From Phragmites australis (lineage: Eukaryota > Streptophyta > Magnoliopsida > Poales > Poaceae), in NCBI RefSeq assembly GCF_958298935.1, contig NC_084943.1, positions 19,833,001 to 19,897,000 of the forward strand: DNA of 64,000 nt. The letters are read 5' to 3'. Positions 36,121 through 49,528 of this stretch are shown in pieces (position 1 is the first letter of the stretch; each line of letters starts with the position of its first letter). The notes beneath the pieces were generated by a model that was given only the letters and a program-made list of their open reading frames with translations, was not told the DNA's origin and did not search any database. The translations under genes and the position numbers were made by a program.

Positions 36121-38571
36121 CCTACCTTTGATGAAGCCAAGACTGTTAAGAACTAAGTACTAAGTAGTATGCAACTTATCTTGGAAGACTAACTCTTAGA
36201 CAACAATATAACTCAACTCTTTATTCAATACTACAAACTCTATTCAAAAAGAAACTATTCTTCTTAGTGGTTACCCTACTACTCACTCATCAGCCCTATC
36301 TATGACTCACCATGACAACACTAAGACCCTAAGACACACCATGGCAACCTTGCCATGCTATCTCATCTATGCCTCATATGGCACTATATGTCTTGGTCCT
36401 CATTGTGGCTTCTACTTGAGATCTTTTATGCCATAGTATGGTAAGTGAAGGGGATCACCCATATTTATAGGTGCTCATGGTCATTGGAATATTGCAAAGT
36501 GGCACATTCCACACACTTCTTAGAAAATATCCAAACTCTAGAAATTTTCTCATCCTTATCTAAAGTCTAGATATTTCCTACCATGCAAAAATATCTATGT
36601 TCTACACATTTCTTTACTTTGTCATGAAGCATGGCAACTCATATCCAAACTATTCTAGTGAATTCCAAGTATGCATTGCTACTTCAATAGTGCATGCATA
36701 AGTTCTATGGGAAAACTTGCATGGCCAATGTTCTATAGATATTAGATTTCAGTGTCTGGGAATTATTTGGTCAAGGGAGTCTGCCATTTGGGAGAGAAGG
36801 GGATACTCAACCAAATCATCAAACATGAGAAACAAATATGGAAACAAGAACGAAGAAAAAAATGTAGAATAGAAACTATTGATCTATGTAGTAAACTATT
36901 ATCTTTTTTCTTTAACCTCACAAATCATGTCAGTGGAATCCTGAGTCAATTTGATGTTAGCCTTTTCCCTTAGTGTTATAAATAAAGTAATACAAAGGGT
37001 CCAATATACATTAGCTATGTTTATTCCTTGCGAAAGGATGATTATATTGTGATGATGAAAAGAATTAGTAAACTGATTACATATACAAAGAAGATAGTTC
37101 AACGTGTCACTTACTGTACTTCTATTTGACAAATTTTGATACTAAAATTTGACTACTTAATTCCATATGTTAGGGGTTTTTAACTGAGTTTGATGTGACG
37201 GGGAAGACCTATTTGTGTATCAATAGCTCTTTCGAGGTTTTCTTTTAGCTTTTTATTTGCTAAATAAAATTTATGAACTCATGTTTTTCCAAGCTTATGT
37301 TTTCTTTCTTGTTGTAGCCGTACAACTCAGAGGATGTTATTTTTAAGATTTTAATGAGCGGATGGGTAAGATAGGTCACCATATACAGTTGTACCATAGC
37401 CATTGGGTTTACCCTGTAGTCACAATTGTTGTTGTGTTCGTGATGGTGTTGATGGTTATGGGTGGCCATCGAAATCAAAATGCTAACGAGAAGACTTTAA
37501 CCGAGTTCAACCAAGCGTTGGCAAAGGCTCAACCTGATGTTGAAAAGCTAAGGGTAGCCCACAACAAATCTGAGATAAGTGGCTTCAAAAACGGTTGGTA
37601 TGGTTGTTTGTCTCAAGTTTTGTAATTTTGTACATTTGTGAGTGTTGCTTCTTATAGTCTAAGGCGGATGGTCAAATTTATGATGCTTGTTTCCAGTTGT
37701 GTACTGGCGATAGAAACCGCTGGACTTTTGGTATAAAGACATTGGGGTGAAAAGATTGTTTTAAGGGTTAAACATAGCTGAAATACACTTTTTTGGAACT
37801 ATTCTATTTGGAATGTTGTACCAATGACTTTGTGCTATTTGGAATTGAACTTGTATGCGCGTATGCTCATATTTGTCCTGATAGTATTGCTACTCTGCGA
37901 AATTGTGTGCAAAATTGTCTATGTTTTGTTGTGTTGCCATGCCTGTTGGAAGCATGTTTTGTTGTGTTGCCATGGTTGTTGGAAGCATAACTGCTTCAAG
38001 GCCGAAGTAGTTGACAATGGAGTTCATTGTCTGGATCTTCGCTTCTAACATTGGTGATTCATTTCATTCCAGATTTTAGTTTTGTCACCTAGGGTAATTA
38101 TTTTTCTCCTTTTTCAATTGTTTTTCTATTTTTAGCTTAGTTATTATTTTTAGCAGTAACAACCAGCTAAAATTAGTTGGTCCACCAATCTTTAGTGGAA
38201 TGTCACACTCTATTGTTCTTCCACTACAAAATCTAGTCTTTACACTGCTCTACTTTATTTAGTGCTGAATGTGGATTTTTTTTCTCCTTTTAAATTACTT
38301 GTGAGTTAGCATATTTTTTATGTCCAAGTTTGCCATGTTGAATAACTTGAGAAAGCATTGAATTATTTGTTGATTTTCTTCATCTCAGATTCCATCGGTA
38401 GAGATATACTACCTCCATTCAGCATTAGATGTTGTTTTGGACTCTTGTAAACAGAACAAGGCAGTGATAATTAGCATTGGATTGGACCTGTCTGCCCCTA
38501 TTCAATAACCCTTACTCACTCTGTTTACTCTATCGTCTCATTCACCATTAATCTAGACCCAAGTCCCAACA
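36121..38571. other. Gene-poor stretch, probably old LTR-element sequence
   Basis: 36,121-36,740 is LTR-like, with a minus-strand TATA-like CACCTATAAATATGGG near 36,460-36,475. The plus-strand frame 37,362-37,625 (87 residues, with a hydrophobic stretch VVTIVVVFVMVLMVMGG) is open, but no family is recognised. An ATGTTTTGTTGTGTTGCCAT unit is partly repeated at 37,920-37,985. Nothing else is supported. Confidence 0.3.
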
Positions 38572-38625
38572 ACTCAAGGGTCATGAACGGGGTTAGCCTC
38601 GGTTGTCTCGAGCGATGGACCATGC

Positions 38626-38946
38626 TCATGCGCCTCTTGCCTCGATAGGAGTTGCATGCGTCCGGTGGCCGAGCAACTCTCTGTGGCACTGATGAGCAAA
38701 GCCAATGAATTTCCTTGCTTGTTGGGTAGCAGAGCAAGCCAAACCTGAGTGCGACCTTACGGAGTAGCGAGACGAGAGCCTGAGCACGGTCGTGTGGTGG
38801 AGGTCATGGTCGAGGGAAGCCAAAGTGGCGACCAAACACATTACGCTAGCAAGGCTGACGGCAAGGATCAATGTGGCCATGATTACTTTTAAAATCCCAT
38901 TTTCTCGCTTGACCTTAGTTTGGTTTGTTTCATCTTCTTGCTTCAC
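38626..38946 (-). other. Open frame with one hydrophobic segment, unrecognised
   Basis: 106 residues on the minus strand: a charged start (KQEDETNQTKVKRE), then a likely membrane segment around ILKVIMATLILAVSLASVMC, then a basic tail. No family is recognised and it could be chance. The surrounding 38,572-39,600 has no other gene signal. Confidence 0.2.
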
Positions 38947-39614
38947 TTTGGCCTTATTTTTCTTTTCATCTTTAGTCCTGACATCATCGTGTATGGATAC
39001 TTCGAGTTTGTTTTAGGAACCAAACGCTCTTTAAGCTTTGCGTTCAAATGTACCAGTACTATTTGGTGCCAAGTGTGTTTGTAGCTAATGCAATCATACA
39101 TGCACAAGTACACACAGAGGTGTGGTTTATTAATTCTTCTTGGAAACATAAGAGTATAGTTGGGAACATTGGAATTGATTTAGAGTTGTGACATTTATAT
39201 TCACCAGCTTTTAATAGGGGCTATTTGAGGAGAGGATGCATTGAACCCAAGAACGACATCTATTTGAGAACGAAACAAAAATCCTAAAACGGCATTAAAA
39301 AAGAATGGATGTAGTATCACAATATTTGGGTGCCAGGCGGTTTTACTTGCCGCTCACTTGCCTAATTTTATTCGTGCGTCCCCCTTTTTGTAACATTTTT
39401 TTGGCTCATGTTACATTGCTAGCTAGGCGAAACTGCAAAAATCTAGTCTAGACTTTGATTTCCCCCTTAAAAGTTTAATGTTAAATTTCCCCTCGCCATT
39501 TCTAGATGTTATGAAAATTATCCCTGCAGCTTGTTTTCATGCAAGTTGTATTTGCATTAACCCTTCTATTCACCGGAGAGAGCTATTACAAACCTATCTA
39601 GTTTGGCAGACTAA

Positions 39615-40041
39615 GGGTCCATTTGGTAGGGTTTTGGACTCTTCAAGAAACATTTCGGTTTCAGACTTTTTCTGAAAATACTTTTCTGGTGAATTAGAAT
39701 CACTTTGTGAATCGTTTGGCTAATTGGATGAATTCTTATTCACAAGAGCGGATGACAGTTGTAAATGAGAAGGAAATAATTTAGAAATGAGAGAAACCAC
39801 ATGTTAGCTGATTCTCAAGAGAGGATGACAGTTGTAAAAAAGAGAAATGTTTCTTCCATTTTGGATTTGAATCACTTGCTCAAAGCATCGTTTGATAGAG
39901 ATTCCACTGATTGTGACTAGAATCGAAAACATTTCCGTTTATCTCATTTTGTATTCAAATCACTTGCTCAAAGCACCATTTTAAAGGGATTTCACTGATT
40001 CGGGCAAGAACCCGAGATGTTTCTTCCATTCAAACGGGCCT
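39615..40041. mobile_element. Tourist-like MITE (427 bp)
   Basis: The left end is GGGTCCATTTGG... and the inverted right end is AGGCCCGTTTGAATGG. Both continue into AAGAAACATTTCGG / AAGAAACATCTCGG. The flanks are TAA at 39,612-39,614 and TAA at 40,042-40,044, the 3-bp duplication of PIF/Harbinger-type MITEs. Confidence 0.65.
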
Positions 40042-40380
40042 TAAATCGTCTACATCAGTGCGACTTGCAAGAAAGTGAGTTGTAGGGTGATCTTCAAAAC
40101 ACTCGAATATGATGAGAGCAAAATGGAACTTCTTAACTTGCAAGGCAAAGAATATTTGGGGGACTGGGGACGATATTTTGCCATACGGGTGCTTAGAGAC
40201 CGACTTTGTATCAATATTACAGACCTAAAAATGGCATGGATATATGACGGGACTCATTACTGCTTTGGCACAACAACATGACTCTTTACTGCTTTGAGAT
40301 TGGAGGATTAATCTCTGTTTTTTTTACAATCCCTGGTGTGTTGTCATGAACTATGGAAGATGTTCACGAGATGATTGTTA

Positions 40381-40878
40381 GTGGATTTTTTACTTTTAAC
40401 CCTTTTAGAAAACATTTTTACAAATGAACCTATCAGTAAAAAATGTCCAAAAATGGATCATTTTTACAACGACATGAATTTTGGCGCCGTTGGACCATTG
40501 CACAGCACCACCAGATTTAACGTGGTTGTATGCCACATAAGATATACGTCGGAAGCTGTAGAACGGCGCCAAAGATCATGACGCCATAGTTACAACAGAG
40601 GCATGCACAATGGCCAAATGAGAGTGAGAGGGGTAGGGAAAGAAGCGGGGCGCTTAGTCCCTTAGCACGGCGTCAAGAGTTGTGGCGCTATGGTATTAAC
40701 TTACGATATCATGGGCTCTAGTGCCATGTGAGGCCACGTCAGCCAAGGCATCCAGTGCATAACCTACGTTCCAATGGCACGATGCTAGGGGCGGTGGAGG
40801 TTCGTTTCTACTAATCTTTCCTTGGAGGGTCTATTTGCAAAAAAGTTTTCAAAAGAGCCAAAAAGTAAAAATTCCACA
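40381..40878. mobile_element. Small Mutator-like element (498 bp)
   Basis: The inverted ends are GTGGATTTTTTACTTTTAAC and, inverted, GTGGAATTTTTACTTTTTGG, with similarity continuing through the AAAACATTTTTACAAATG region. The flanks are ATGATTGTTA before and ATGATTGTGA after, a 9-10-bp duplication with one mismatch. The interior is GC-richer (GGCGCCGTTGGACC and inverted GGCGCC near 40,565). Confidence 0.7.
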
Positions 40879-41310
40879 TGATTGTGAATTGTGATTCATT
40901 TACCATTTTCAACAATCATATATTATGTTTGCATTTATCATTTTCAATACTCAAATATTCTGGTTTGATAATTGATGCACTACATAAAATGCTACATTAT
41001 TGTTGAAGTACACAAACAGATTGTAATGCCTCGGGGTCCAAACATGATCTGATCGAGAACAATTTTAGTGCTACCGAGTAGCTCACTATTTGGGTGCTAC
41101 CATTCTAGGAACATCGATCGTTGTATCAACTGTCCACGGACAGGATCAATAAGAAATAAAATAGTACATGTTACACCCATCACGCGATATAATTGGGTGT
41201 GCTAGCTAGTGATCATGACTATGGAATGAGCTTTATCAATGATGAAATACCCATGTGCTAATTGAGGAGGTACATAGTTGGTACGCGTTCAGGTAGAAAT
41301 TCAGTTTAGT

Positions 41311-41870
41311 TTCTTTTTTTTTTCTAAATCAAGCAGGAGTTCTGCCATTTCATATTAAGAGAGGAACAGAAAAGATTTTTAGTTTACAACGTAGCCATCC
41401 AACCTTGGTGGATATCCAAATGGCTCGGATAGGTAGCATTTGCTCCCAAACAACACCTAAAAAAGGAAGAAAAATAATGTAACTATGGAAGGAAGAGAGC
41501 ATTTCTCATCTTATTTACATCTTCCAAAATGATATCAGCTACCAGGCCCAGTTGCCTTGACAAATTTTGGAATATGTGGCGAGTGTGCTTCTTCACGATG
41601 TTCCACATGGTGTAGATCAATAGACCGTTTAGATCAGGATGATGTCTTTCTTTGAGTATCATCATTGCCTTTTTTGCCACCATTCTGCTAGGTTGGTGAG
41701 ATCTTGAGGTGCCATATATTGTAGTGGGTCGATGTGAAAAGCGGATAGCACTTTTTCCCTCACCGCGGAGGTGAAAGGGTAGGTTAGACATAGATGTAGC
41801 GCAGTCTCTGGCTGATTTTGGAAAAGGGAGCATCCACTGGAAGCTTCAAAGGGTACAAAATGTTCCTACT
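41311..41870 (-). mobile_element. LINE 3' end
   Basis: On the minus strand 41,833-41,483 encodes a C-terminal LINE tail: HHPDLNGLLIYTMWNIVKKH, then TRHIFQNLSRQ. It is followed by a short 3' UTR (TTAATATGAAATGGCAGAAC) and an A-rich tail (plus strand TTTCTTTTTTTTTTC at 41,311-41,325). The 5' part is missing, as is usual. Confidence 0.65.
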
Positions 41871-41879
41871 CATTTTTAG

Positions 41880-42130
41880 TACTACAAAAAATGTCATTTG
41901 TGCTCTATTATCATTGTCAGTACATTTATAACTAACAATGATGAATTATTATTGTCGCTTCCTAATCTCAACCAGCATATAAAAAGCCGAGTCATCAAGA
42001 ATTGACGGTGATAAATCACTATCATAAAAAGCCATGACATTATTAACAGTTAGTGATATTGGCTATGATTACAGATTGGACTTGCAAACCGACAGTGATA
42101 GACCACTATCGGTACGGCTTCCAGCCTCCA
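41880..42130. mobile_element. Possible end of a CACTA-type element
   Basis: It begins TACTACAAAAAATG, near to the CACTACAAGAAA terminus. It then carries repeated ACAGTGATAAATCACTATCA-like palindromic boxes at about 42,008, 42,047 and 42,088. The other terminus was not found. Confidence 0.35.
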
Positions 42131-43786
42131 TCTGTTCGACTTCTCCCAAAAACCTTTAAATTTAACTCATCGGCCGATCGCTCAGCTCCCAGAGCCTAGC
42201 TCACTCCCATGCACTCTTCCACCCTCTCCACTCCACCGTTGCTGCTGCCGCGTGCAATGGAGACTCCACCACCACCTCCATCTCCGGCCACACACTGTTC
42301 TAATTTATGCAACAAGTACAATTCCTCCAAATTTCCATGAAATTTTACAGAATAACAACTCAATTCCTCCAAAATTCATATCAATGTACCCTGTTCCGAA
42401 TTTTTTTTTTTTTAGTCCACAATCTCTCTTGGTACATAATTCCCCTCTTTAGACAAACATGTTGACCATGCATGATCATAGTTGATTTGATACTTCCAAT
42501 CCAAAAACTATAAGAATCACAAACATCCAAAATCCAAAAAGAAAGAGATTACTGGAATATATTCCATTCCTACTACACCCTTGTTCTCTTGCCTAAAACC
42601 AAGCCAACCAACTCAACTCTATATAAATCTTTCAAAAGAAAAAATTCCACTAGGACATGTAGACATATGATTTATCATGATTGTTTATTTGCATTGAGAA
42701 TTGTGCTAGAAGGATAGGTGAAAAAATCATAAAATATGTAAGAAAATCAACGGATGGATGAATATAAAGTGGGAGGGATGAATGGCCTAGATAGACCGCA
42801 AGAACATCCAGAGTTGCATTTTCCTAAATATTTCCCTCCTTGTTGCCTCTCTCTCACACACACAGTTAAACAATCTCTCAAGGTTAGTACAACAAACACG
42901 GGTAATAGTAGCAGCTCAGAGATGTTTGATCGGGAGGGTGCCTGCCTCTGCTCACCGGCGATGAGGTATGGCGAGGTGGCACACTTCAGCCACCTGCAGC
43001 ACCGGCTGTGGCCGTAGCGCCAGGACACGCCGTTCCAGTGCGAAGCTGCTACAAGGTGGGTATCGGTAGGGGCAGAGTTAGGATTAGACGATAGGAGAGT
43101 CGAGGAAAGACAAATTTGAATCAGTTCTGAAAGCTATAGAATTGATCATTGTAAAAAAGCATAATTTTCTCTTAAAATTGGTTAATCTATTTTTAATTCT
43201 TTAGAAGAACAAAATACATGTATTGCAATGAATCCATGTTTTATAATCAACTTAATTTTTTTTCTTTTTCATAAGAATTTTTTCACACAGTAGCAAATGT
43301 ATGATATTTCAAATAATAGATGATGATATTGTCTTTACTAGTTTGATATAGGCCTTCCATATAAGTTACTAAAAAATTATCTATAGTTAAAAATAACTAG
43401 AGCTTAGGTCAATAAAAAGTAAATTAATAGAACATGAATTATGACAAGTAAAGACAAACATTTTAAATTTGATAAATTTTGGTAAGAAAAATATATTTAA
43501 TTACATGCATTTACAGTAACCATAGATACTAAATTATACTTGACAACATCTAATACTTTCAATATGTTAAAAAAATATTAATATTTGAAACATTGATGCT
43601 CATTACATATATGTATTTAAAAGTGTAACAGCATCAAGTATAGGGGGGCCTGGTCCCTGGTCGCTCGCTTGTCTCCGCCCCTAGGCATCTGCTGCCCGCA
43701 CCCATTCTCCCCGCCACTACGCCACCCGTTCTACCCGAGCTGCGTTCATCTTCCTTGCCAATGGAATTCCCGGCGTACATATATAT
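42131..43786. other. Non-coding, mostly AT-rich stretch
   Basis: 42,746-43,050 is GC-richer, with open frames on both strands (minus: ...VSWRYGHSRCCRWLKCATSP...) that look like a degraded exon of unknown origin. The rest shows no gene. 43,640-43,760 is GC-rich repeat. Confidence 0.3.
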
Positions 43787-46099
43787 TGTAACACCTCAGG
43801 GCCATAAAATCTTGGATGTCACTAAAACTACACTACCTACAGCTTAACAAAGAAAAAAAAAATAGCAACATCAACTCTATAAATTTAAATATCGTGGAAG
43901 CAATAACATAGATCAATAAGATAAACAAAATAACACAATAGCATATAAAATCATCCTGTCTTTAACATCACCACTTGTCTTTAAACTTCCAACGAATGAC
44001 CCTAAGGACTAGACTTTATTTATTATTACAGCACAAGATAAAAAATGTAGACATGAAGTGCAAAATGTGCTGCTACATTCCCAAGCCCTTCATAACATGC
44101 ATCGAGTACCTGGAAAGAGTAATACAAGGGTGAGATTGAAAATCTCAGCAAGCAAACTTGTTTTGACAAGCTATTTAAATTACAAGTTGATTAAGCATAG
44201 ATTTAATATAGGACTTCTCAAGACATAAGACATGTTAGGATAGTATCAACAATATTAAAGAATAATCTCGAATAAAGGTCACAACCACAAGTATAACTTC
44301 ATATCCACAATAACATATAAATGTTATTAACTTCCATGAATGCATATGAATGCAATGATATGTCTTCTTTTACATTGCATCCCTCCTCGGGCAACGTATA
44401 ATACGTATCGGTACTGTCATGATCTTTACGACATAACTTCCAATGTATATGCAAATGCAAGTGCACATGGCAGCAATATGGTGCAATTGTATTAAAGTGC
44501 ACCACCAAAATACCTCAGCTTCATTCTCAAGTCGAACAACAACATAGTTCAATAAAAATTATAGCAACATAAAGATAGATATAAGGCAATGATTAAACAT
44601 GCTTAAATGTAAAGAATAGCATAAAATTCAGATCGTATTTAAATTTGTCATGGTTCTAAAACTATGGTGTATATGATGAAAATAACAAGTCAAAACGGTA
44701 GCAATAGCACAACTACGTTTATTATTGCCTTCAACCAGCAATAACGACGAACTTCAAGTATGAGAGGAAGCACCACCATCTAAACACAACCATAACTCAG
44801 TAAAAACACTTCTAATAACATGCAAATACATAAAATAAAGTGCTCCTACACCCGAAACCCTCAATTAAGCAATACCGACAAAAAACAGCGCACACGCATT
44901 AGTTTGACATGAGTAGCAGTAATTCTCTTTTTCTTATCTATTTTTCTACCATATATATGATAACAAATAAATACATTTTAGGAAACTACAGAACAAGGGC
45001 TACAACTTTCGTTGTGGTGACATAATTTTCCCATGCCTCTAAGGTTTCCTAAATGACATATCGAAACAGCTCTAGAAACCTGTCGTCAATTTCAAACAGC
45101 AGCCACTCAAAACTGTTTATTTTCAGAAATACTCAACGAAAAATTCTAAAATTTTGTGGACATGTAGATCATAACACAAGCTTCAAATTTTATATAACAT
45201 GGTCTAATCAAGCTCTGAACTTTGACACTAAAATCTGTCAACAATTGATTGCAGAAAATACAGAACAGCGTAACTGGAGCTATAACTAACGAAAATTTGC
45301 ATATTTCACACCATTAGAAAGCTTAACGAATCCTATAACTTCCTAGCTATTCTGAAAAACTGGTTCAGCATCTAAGATACCCAAAACTGAATAGATCTAC
45401 TACTGAAATTCATAGCTACTAAACTATTTGGCCAAAAATTCTGAAATTTCACCGGTAGCTAGGTTTCACAGTTAGCTACAACCTTCTAGTTAATCTCTTC
45501 CACAGAAAAAATCATCTAAGACCGCAAAACCTCAACGACAAAAACACTGTCAGATCTGCCTACACGCAGAACAAACAATTTGACAACAAACCACAAATCC
45601 CCACACTAAAACCTCTCGAACCAAAATCTACCGACCATAAACATCAACAAAATATGACGAACAGCAAGAGGATTGATACCTTAGGGCACCACAGCAAGAA
45701 AACCTCAAAATCCCTAGCCTCAATCCCCTCTTCCTCTCTTCTTTTCCTTCTTTTCCTTGCTGCCCTTCCCTTCCTCCTCCTTCTCCTCTTCTTGGCCGAA
45801 TCCCAGCAATACAAAGGAAAGAGTGGGGGTGGGGGTGTGGCACAATAGAGGGATGGCTAGGGTTTTGGCCAGGTGGAGGGGAAAAAGAAGTGGGGCGCCT
45901 GGGCCTTTGGGGAGGGGCTGGGCTAACCAGCCTAAGCTCAGGTTGACTCAGCCCACTCTCATGTTATATTTTTTTAAAAAAAAAATCACTGCTACTATCT
46001 TGCTCTAATTCCTTCTCTTTCTTTTCCAGCGAGAACGATTCAATACCGAAAACTGAAAACGAAGACTTCCAACCTTTCCCAAAACTTTAGGGGGTTACA
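43787..46099 (-). mobile_element. Solo LTR of a related gypsy family (2.3 kb)
   Basis: TGTAACACCTCAGG...GGGGTTACA with TATAT before (43,782-43,786) and TATAT after (46,100-46,104). One LTR with an intact 5-bp duplication is the footprint of LTR-LTR recombination. It shares blocks with the full element: GAAAATCTCAGCAAG near 44,145, and CCCTCCTCGGGCAACGTA near 44,380. The orientation is by analogy. Confidence 0.85.
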
Positions 46100-46184
46100 T
46101 ATATACATGGACTCATCTATATATATCCAATCCAAGAACACCATTAGAATTTTGTGTTTTATTTCTTTTTGAGAGGAAGAACAC

Positions 46185-48782
46185 CTAGATGGAGGAGTAA
46201 GGAGCCGTCGCCGAGGACGACGGTTCTCGGAGCAACTGCGAGAAGTTGATGGGCTCGGCGTCCCTCGTTGGGCCATAGAAGAAGGCGAGGACGGCGTGGC
46301 GGTACGCCGCCTGCGTGCCGTGCACCTTGTCCCAGAACAGGTACTCGTCGCGGTCCGAGCAGAGGCACGCGCCTACGGTGCAGTCGACCTCGCCGTTGAG
46401 CTTGCCGCCGCCGCAGCATGCGGTCTCCACATCACGCAGTCCTGGTCATGTGATCCAACTGTCAGCAACAGCAGCCGATAATTTGGACCATCTGTTCTTG
46501 CATCGGTTAGATATTTTTTCTATCGCCAAAATAAGATTCCATCGTAACGTGGCCTCCTAAATTTGCAGAAATGTTTTTAAAATTTTCCATATGCGCATGC
46601 ATGTCGTCTCCTGGATAAAATTAGCAATCAGGCACGTGTTCCTACTTGTGACGGGGCCAAAAGTTTTTAAAAAGATAATAATTGAAAAACAAAAAGATAT
46701 ATAAATGAAAAAATAATGATATATTAATATTTTTTAATATTGATAGCGGTTATTAATTATAGGTTTTTAAATTGATCAGAAGTTTTTAAATAATTGAGAG
46801 GGAGGAGATGAGATGCAACTTAGGTCGTTTGATCGTGTATAATATATAGTAGAGATCGTTTAAATCTATTATAACTCATCCATTTTATATGAGAATAGAT
46901 GTTCATTTCTACTTACCGGCCAGCGTTGGGTTGGCGATCATATCGGAGAAGGTGTTGTAGACGCTGGCGATGGAGTACTTCAAGCCCGGCATGGAGGCCG
47001 CCACGGCTTTCGCCATCTCGTTCCGGAGGAGGGCGTTGAACAGCTGCGACAGAGAGTTGCCGCTGGCGCTGCACTCGCCGTTGGCCGTGGTGGCTCGCTG
47101 GCTCGGCAGGCACCCGACGGGCAGTATGTCCAGCAGGGCCAGCCGCCGTGCTCCTAGCTTGTACAATTCCTGCACGTACGTGCACGCGTGCATCGATTCT
47201 ACACCAGTCATCTGAAAATTATTTGGCGAGACGAGTATACACATATACGTACGTTGATATACTCTAGGTAGGTGGCGACCATGCCGGCGATGAACGCCGG
47301 CGCCTCGCTTATGGGGACGCCGCCGTGGTCGAACGCTCCGAAGTCGTTGCCGCCGGCGCTGATGACGAACAGGGACCGGGCCACCAGGTCATCCAACCTC
47401 TCGCGGCCCACCAGGGCGGCCCGGATGATTCTGGCCTTGGTCTTTGCGAACAGCTGGACTTGTTCACGCAGGGTGATCGTCCCGTTCCCCTGCATGCATG
47501 ATAATGGAACAGTACATACCCCTGTACGCATGTACGTACATGTATATTTTACTTGAAACGAAAATACTTCATCTATTTTTTTTAAAAAAAGGAATACCTC
47601 ATCTATTATTCTTTATGTACTATTTCCGAACACCGGTAAATTGGTAGTATAAAATTCAAGTACTGTACAGTTAAGAATGTCTGAATAATTCTTAGCAAAG
47701 CTTGGTTGGTGGGTATGGGTGGGTATGGAACCTGTCCACTGGGTTGGAGTTTTAGAATCAGGCTCCTGTGCTCATATTTTTTTAAGATTAATTTCTGAGA
47801 TAAATAGTATATACATTTATGGGTGTATTCGGTGGTTGGAATCTGTGGCCACGCTACGTGAGTTTAACCTCTAATTTTATTTAGATGTGTGGGGATGTGA
47901 GTATGGTGTGTACGTATATACTGACTTGCATTTAAAAAAAAAAGTATGATATTTATGAACTGTACCGATGGAGTGACCTACTACTTGTTTGATTTACTTA
48001 CAGTTATGTCTAGGATGCCAGATCCGCCGGAAGCGTAGTTGGCGCCGCCTTGACCTCGGAAGAGATAGAGGCTTGATAATGGCGTTAGCGAGAGGTAAGC
48101 GGGTGGGCTCATCTTGAATCCCACAAATTGGGCTGCACGTACATGTACAAACGTATTAATACATGTTTGTATAAACATTAATATAAAAAGGCTAATCGTA
48201 CTCTTCACTAGGTCTGATCTGAGTGTTACTTTTTCCGTTCAAGAATATAAGTCATATTTTATTTTAAAAATTATCAAAAATAAACTTAGATTGTTATTTT
48301 TTTCTAATATGTTATTAATTACTATAAATCAATATTATATTAAAATACTTTAAAACCAAAATTTATTGAAACAAATTTAGTATGCTAAATATATATATAA
48401 TTTAATTAATTGTCTATCAAAAATTATAAAATTTAATTTTTTAAATAAAATACGTTTTAAATTCTTGAACGGAGATGTAAGTAGTTCCGATCTTTCCGAT
48501 AGGCGTAGATAACTATCTAACAATTGTTGTAATCCAATGGCCCAAATTCATTTAATGTGTTAGTAGTAATATTACATTAATGATACCTCAAGATAACGAC
48601 ACACAAGCTGATAATTATTGTGTCTAATTAAACCCGTCGGCCACACAATATGTTGTTCTTTGGATAACCAACTGTAATGCTGGGGTGCAACGTTTAGTGC
48701 ACGGATAGAGCCGACGTCATCCGCTAGGATTCAACTCTAGTGCATCGCATTGTACACGCACACGACTTTCGGTGCAATACAT

Positions 48783-48816
<34 letters not shown>

Positions 48817-49528
48817 ACGTGTTTGTCCTCGTAATCGAAAAAAATTGAACTAACATTCAATTCTATTTTCATATTTTACTGCGTAGATTCGCTTCTCGTT
48901 GACTAGTTCCACGTAAGGGAAACAATTAGGCAACGGTATTGTTTTGGAAACATTTGTCTGAAATTCAATACGTCAACGGCAGGTTTTGCTCGAACCATTC
49001 CAAGCATTTTCAAGCAAGTTTCTGTGGGGGGAAACAGAGCCAAGAGACAAGACCTTGCAAAAGGCATCTGACTACCCGAGCAGAGCAAGCAACAGGCACT
49101 GCATTCCGATGCAGAGGAGAGGGAGGCGTCGGTGCCGGCAGGGTCGCCGCCCGGTGGCCGGACAGGCCGCGTGCGAGCCCGGCGTGCCCGATTTGACGGG
49201 CGCATTTTGACGATCAAGAGGGAGGGAGAGGAGACGCTTAAAATCGTAGCTCGAAGAGTACTTTACCGATGATGTCGGCGAGGTTGTAGGCGTTGGTGAA
49301 GCGCCCGGTCCGCCGGAGCACCTCGCGTGGGAGGTCGACGCCGTTCGGGGGCACCGCCTTGGGCGCCGGCGCCGGCAGGAAGTCGTTGTTGCCGGCGTCC
49401 ACGAGCGAGTCCCCGAACACGTAGACCGCCGGGACCAGCTGGCGCCGGGTGCTGAGCTCGGCCTCACCGGCCGCCGATGAGCAGAGCACGGCGGCTGCTA
49501 TCACTAGCACAGCACCGGCGACGGCCAT
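46185..49528 (-). CDS. GDSL-type esterase/lipase
   Basis: Five exons on the minus strand: 49528-49267, 48132-48002, 47489-47253, 47169-46917 and 46441-46185. All borders are GT-AG, the total is 1,140 nt, and the product is 379 residues. A signal peptide (MAVAGAVLVIAAAVLCSSAA) is followed by block I VYVFGDSLVDAGNN with the nucleophile Ser. GGANYASGGSGI is the oxyanion Gly region (block II), ISAGGNDF is block III with its Asn, and FWDKVHGTQ supplies the catalytic Asp and His (block V). The length is normal for plant GDSL lipases. It probably acts in the secretory pathway or cell wall on acyl or acetyl esters; the substrate cannot be told from sequence. The upstream TTG-led extension is not used. 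The stop lies about 85 bp from a solo LTR, so the 3' UTR may run into it. Confidence 0.9.
48227..48478. mobile_element. Stowaway-like MITE in GDSL intron 1
   Basis: The ends are CTTTTTCCGTTCAAGAATAT and, inverted, CATCTCCGTTCAAGAATTTA, close to the CTCCCTCCGTTC terminus of Stowaway MITEs. TA flanks both sides. The interior is very AT-rich. Confidence 0.6.
48783..48808. repeat. (CATA)n microsatellite in GDSL intron 1
   Basis: Six to seven CATA units followed by a short AT run. Confidence 0.9.
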
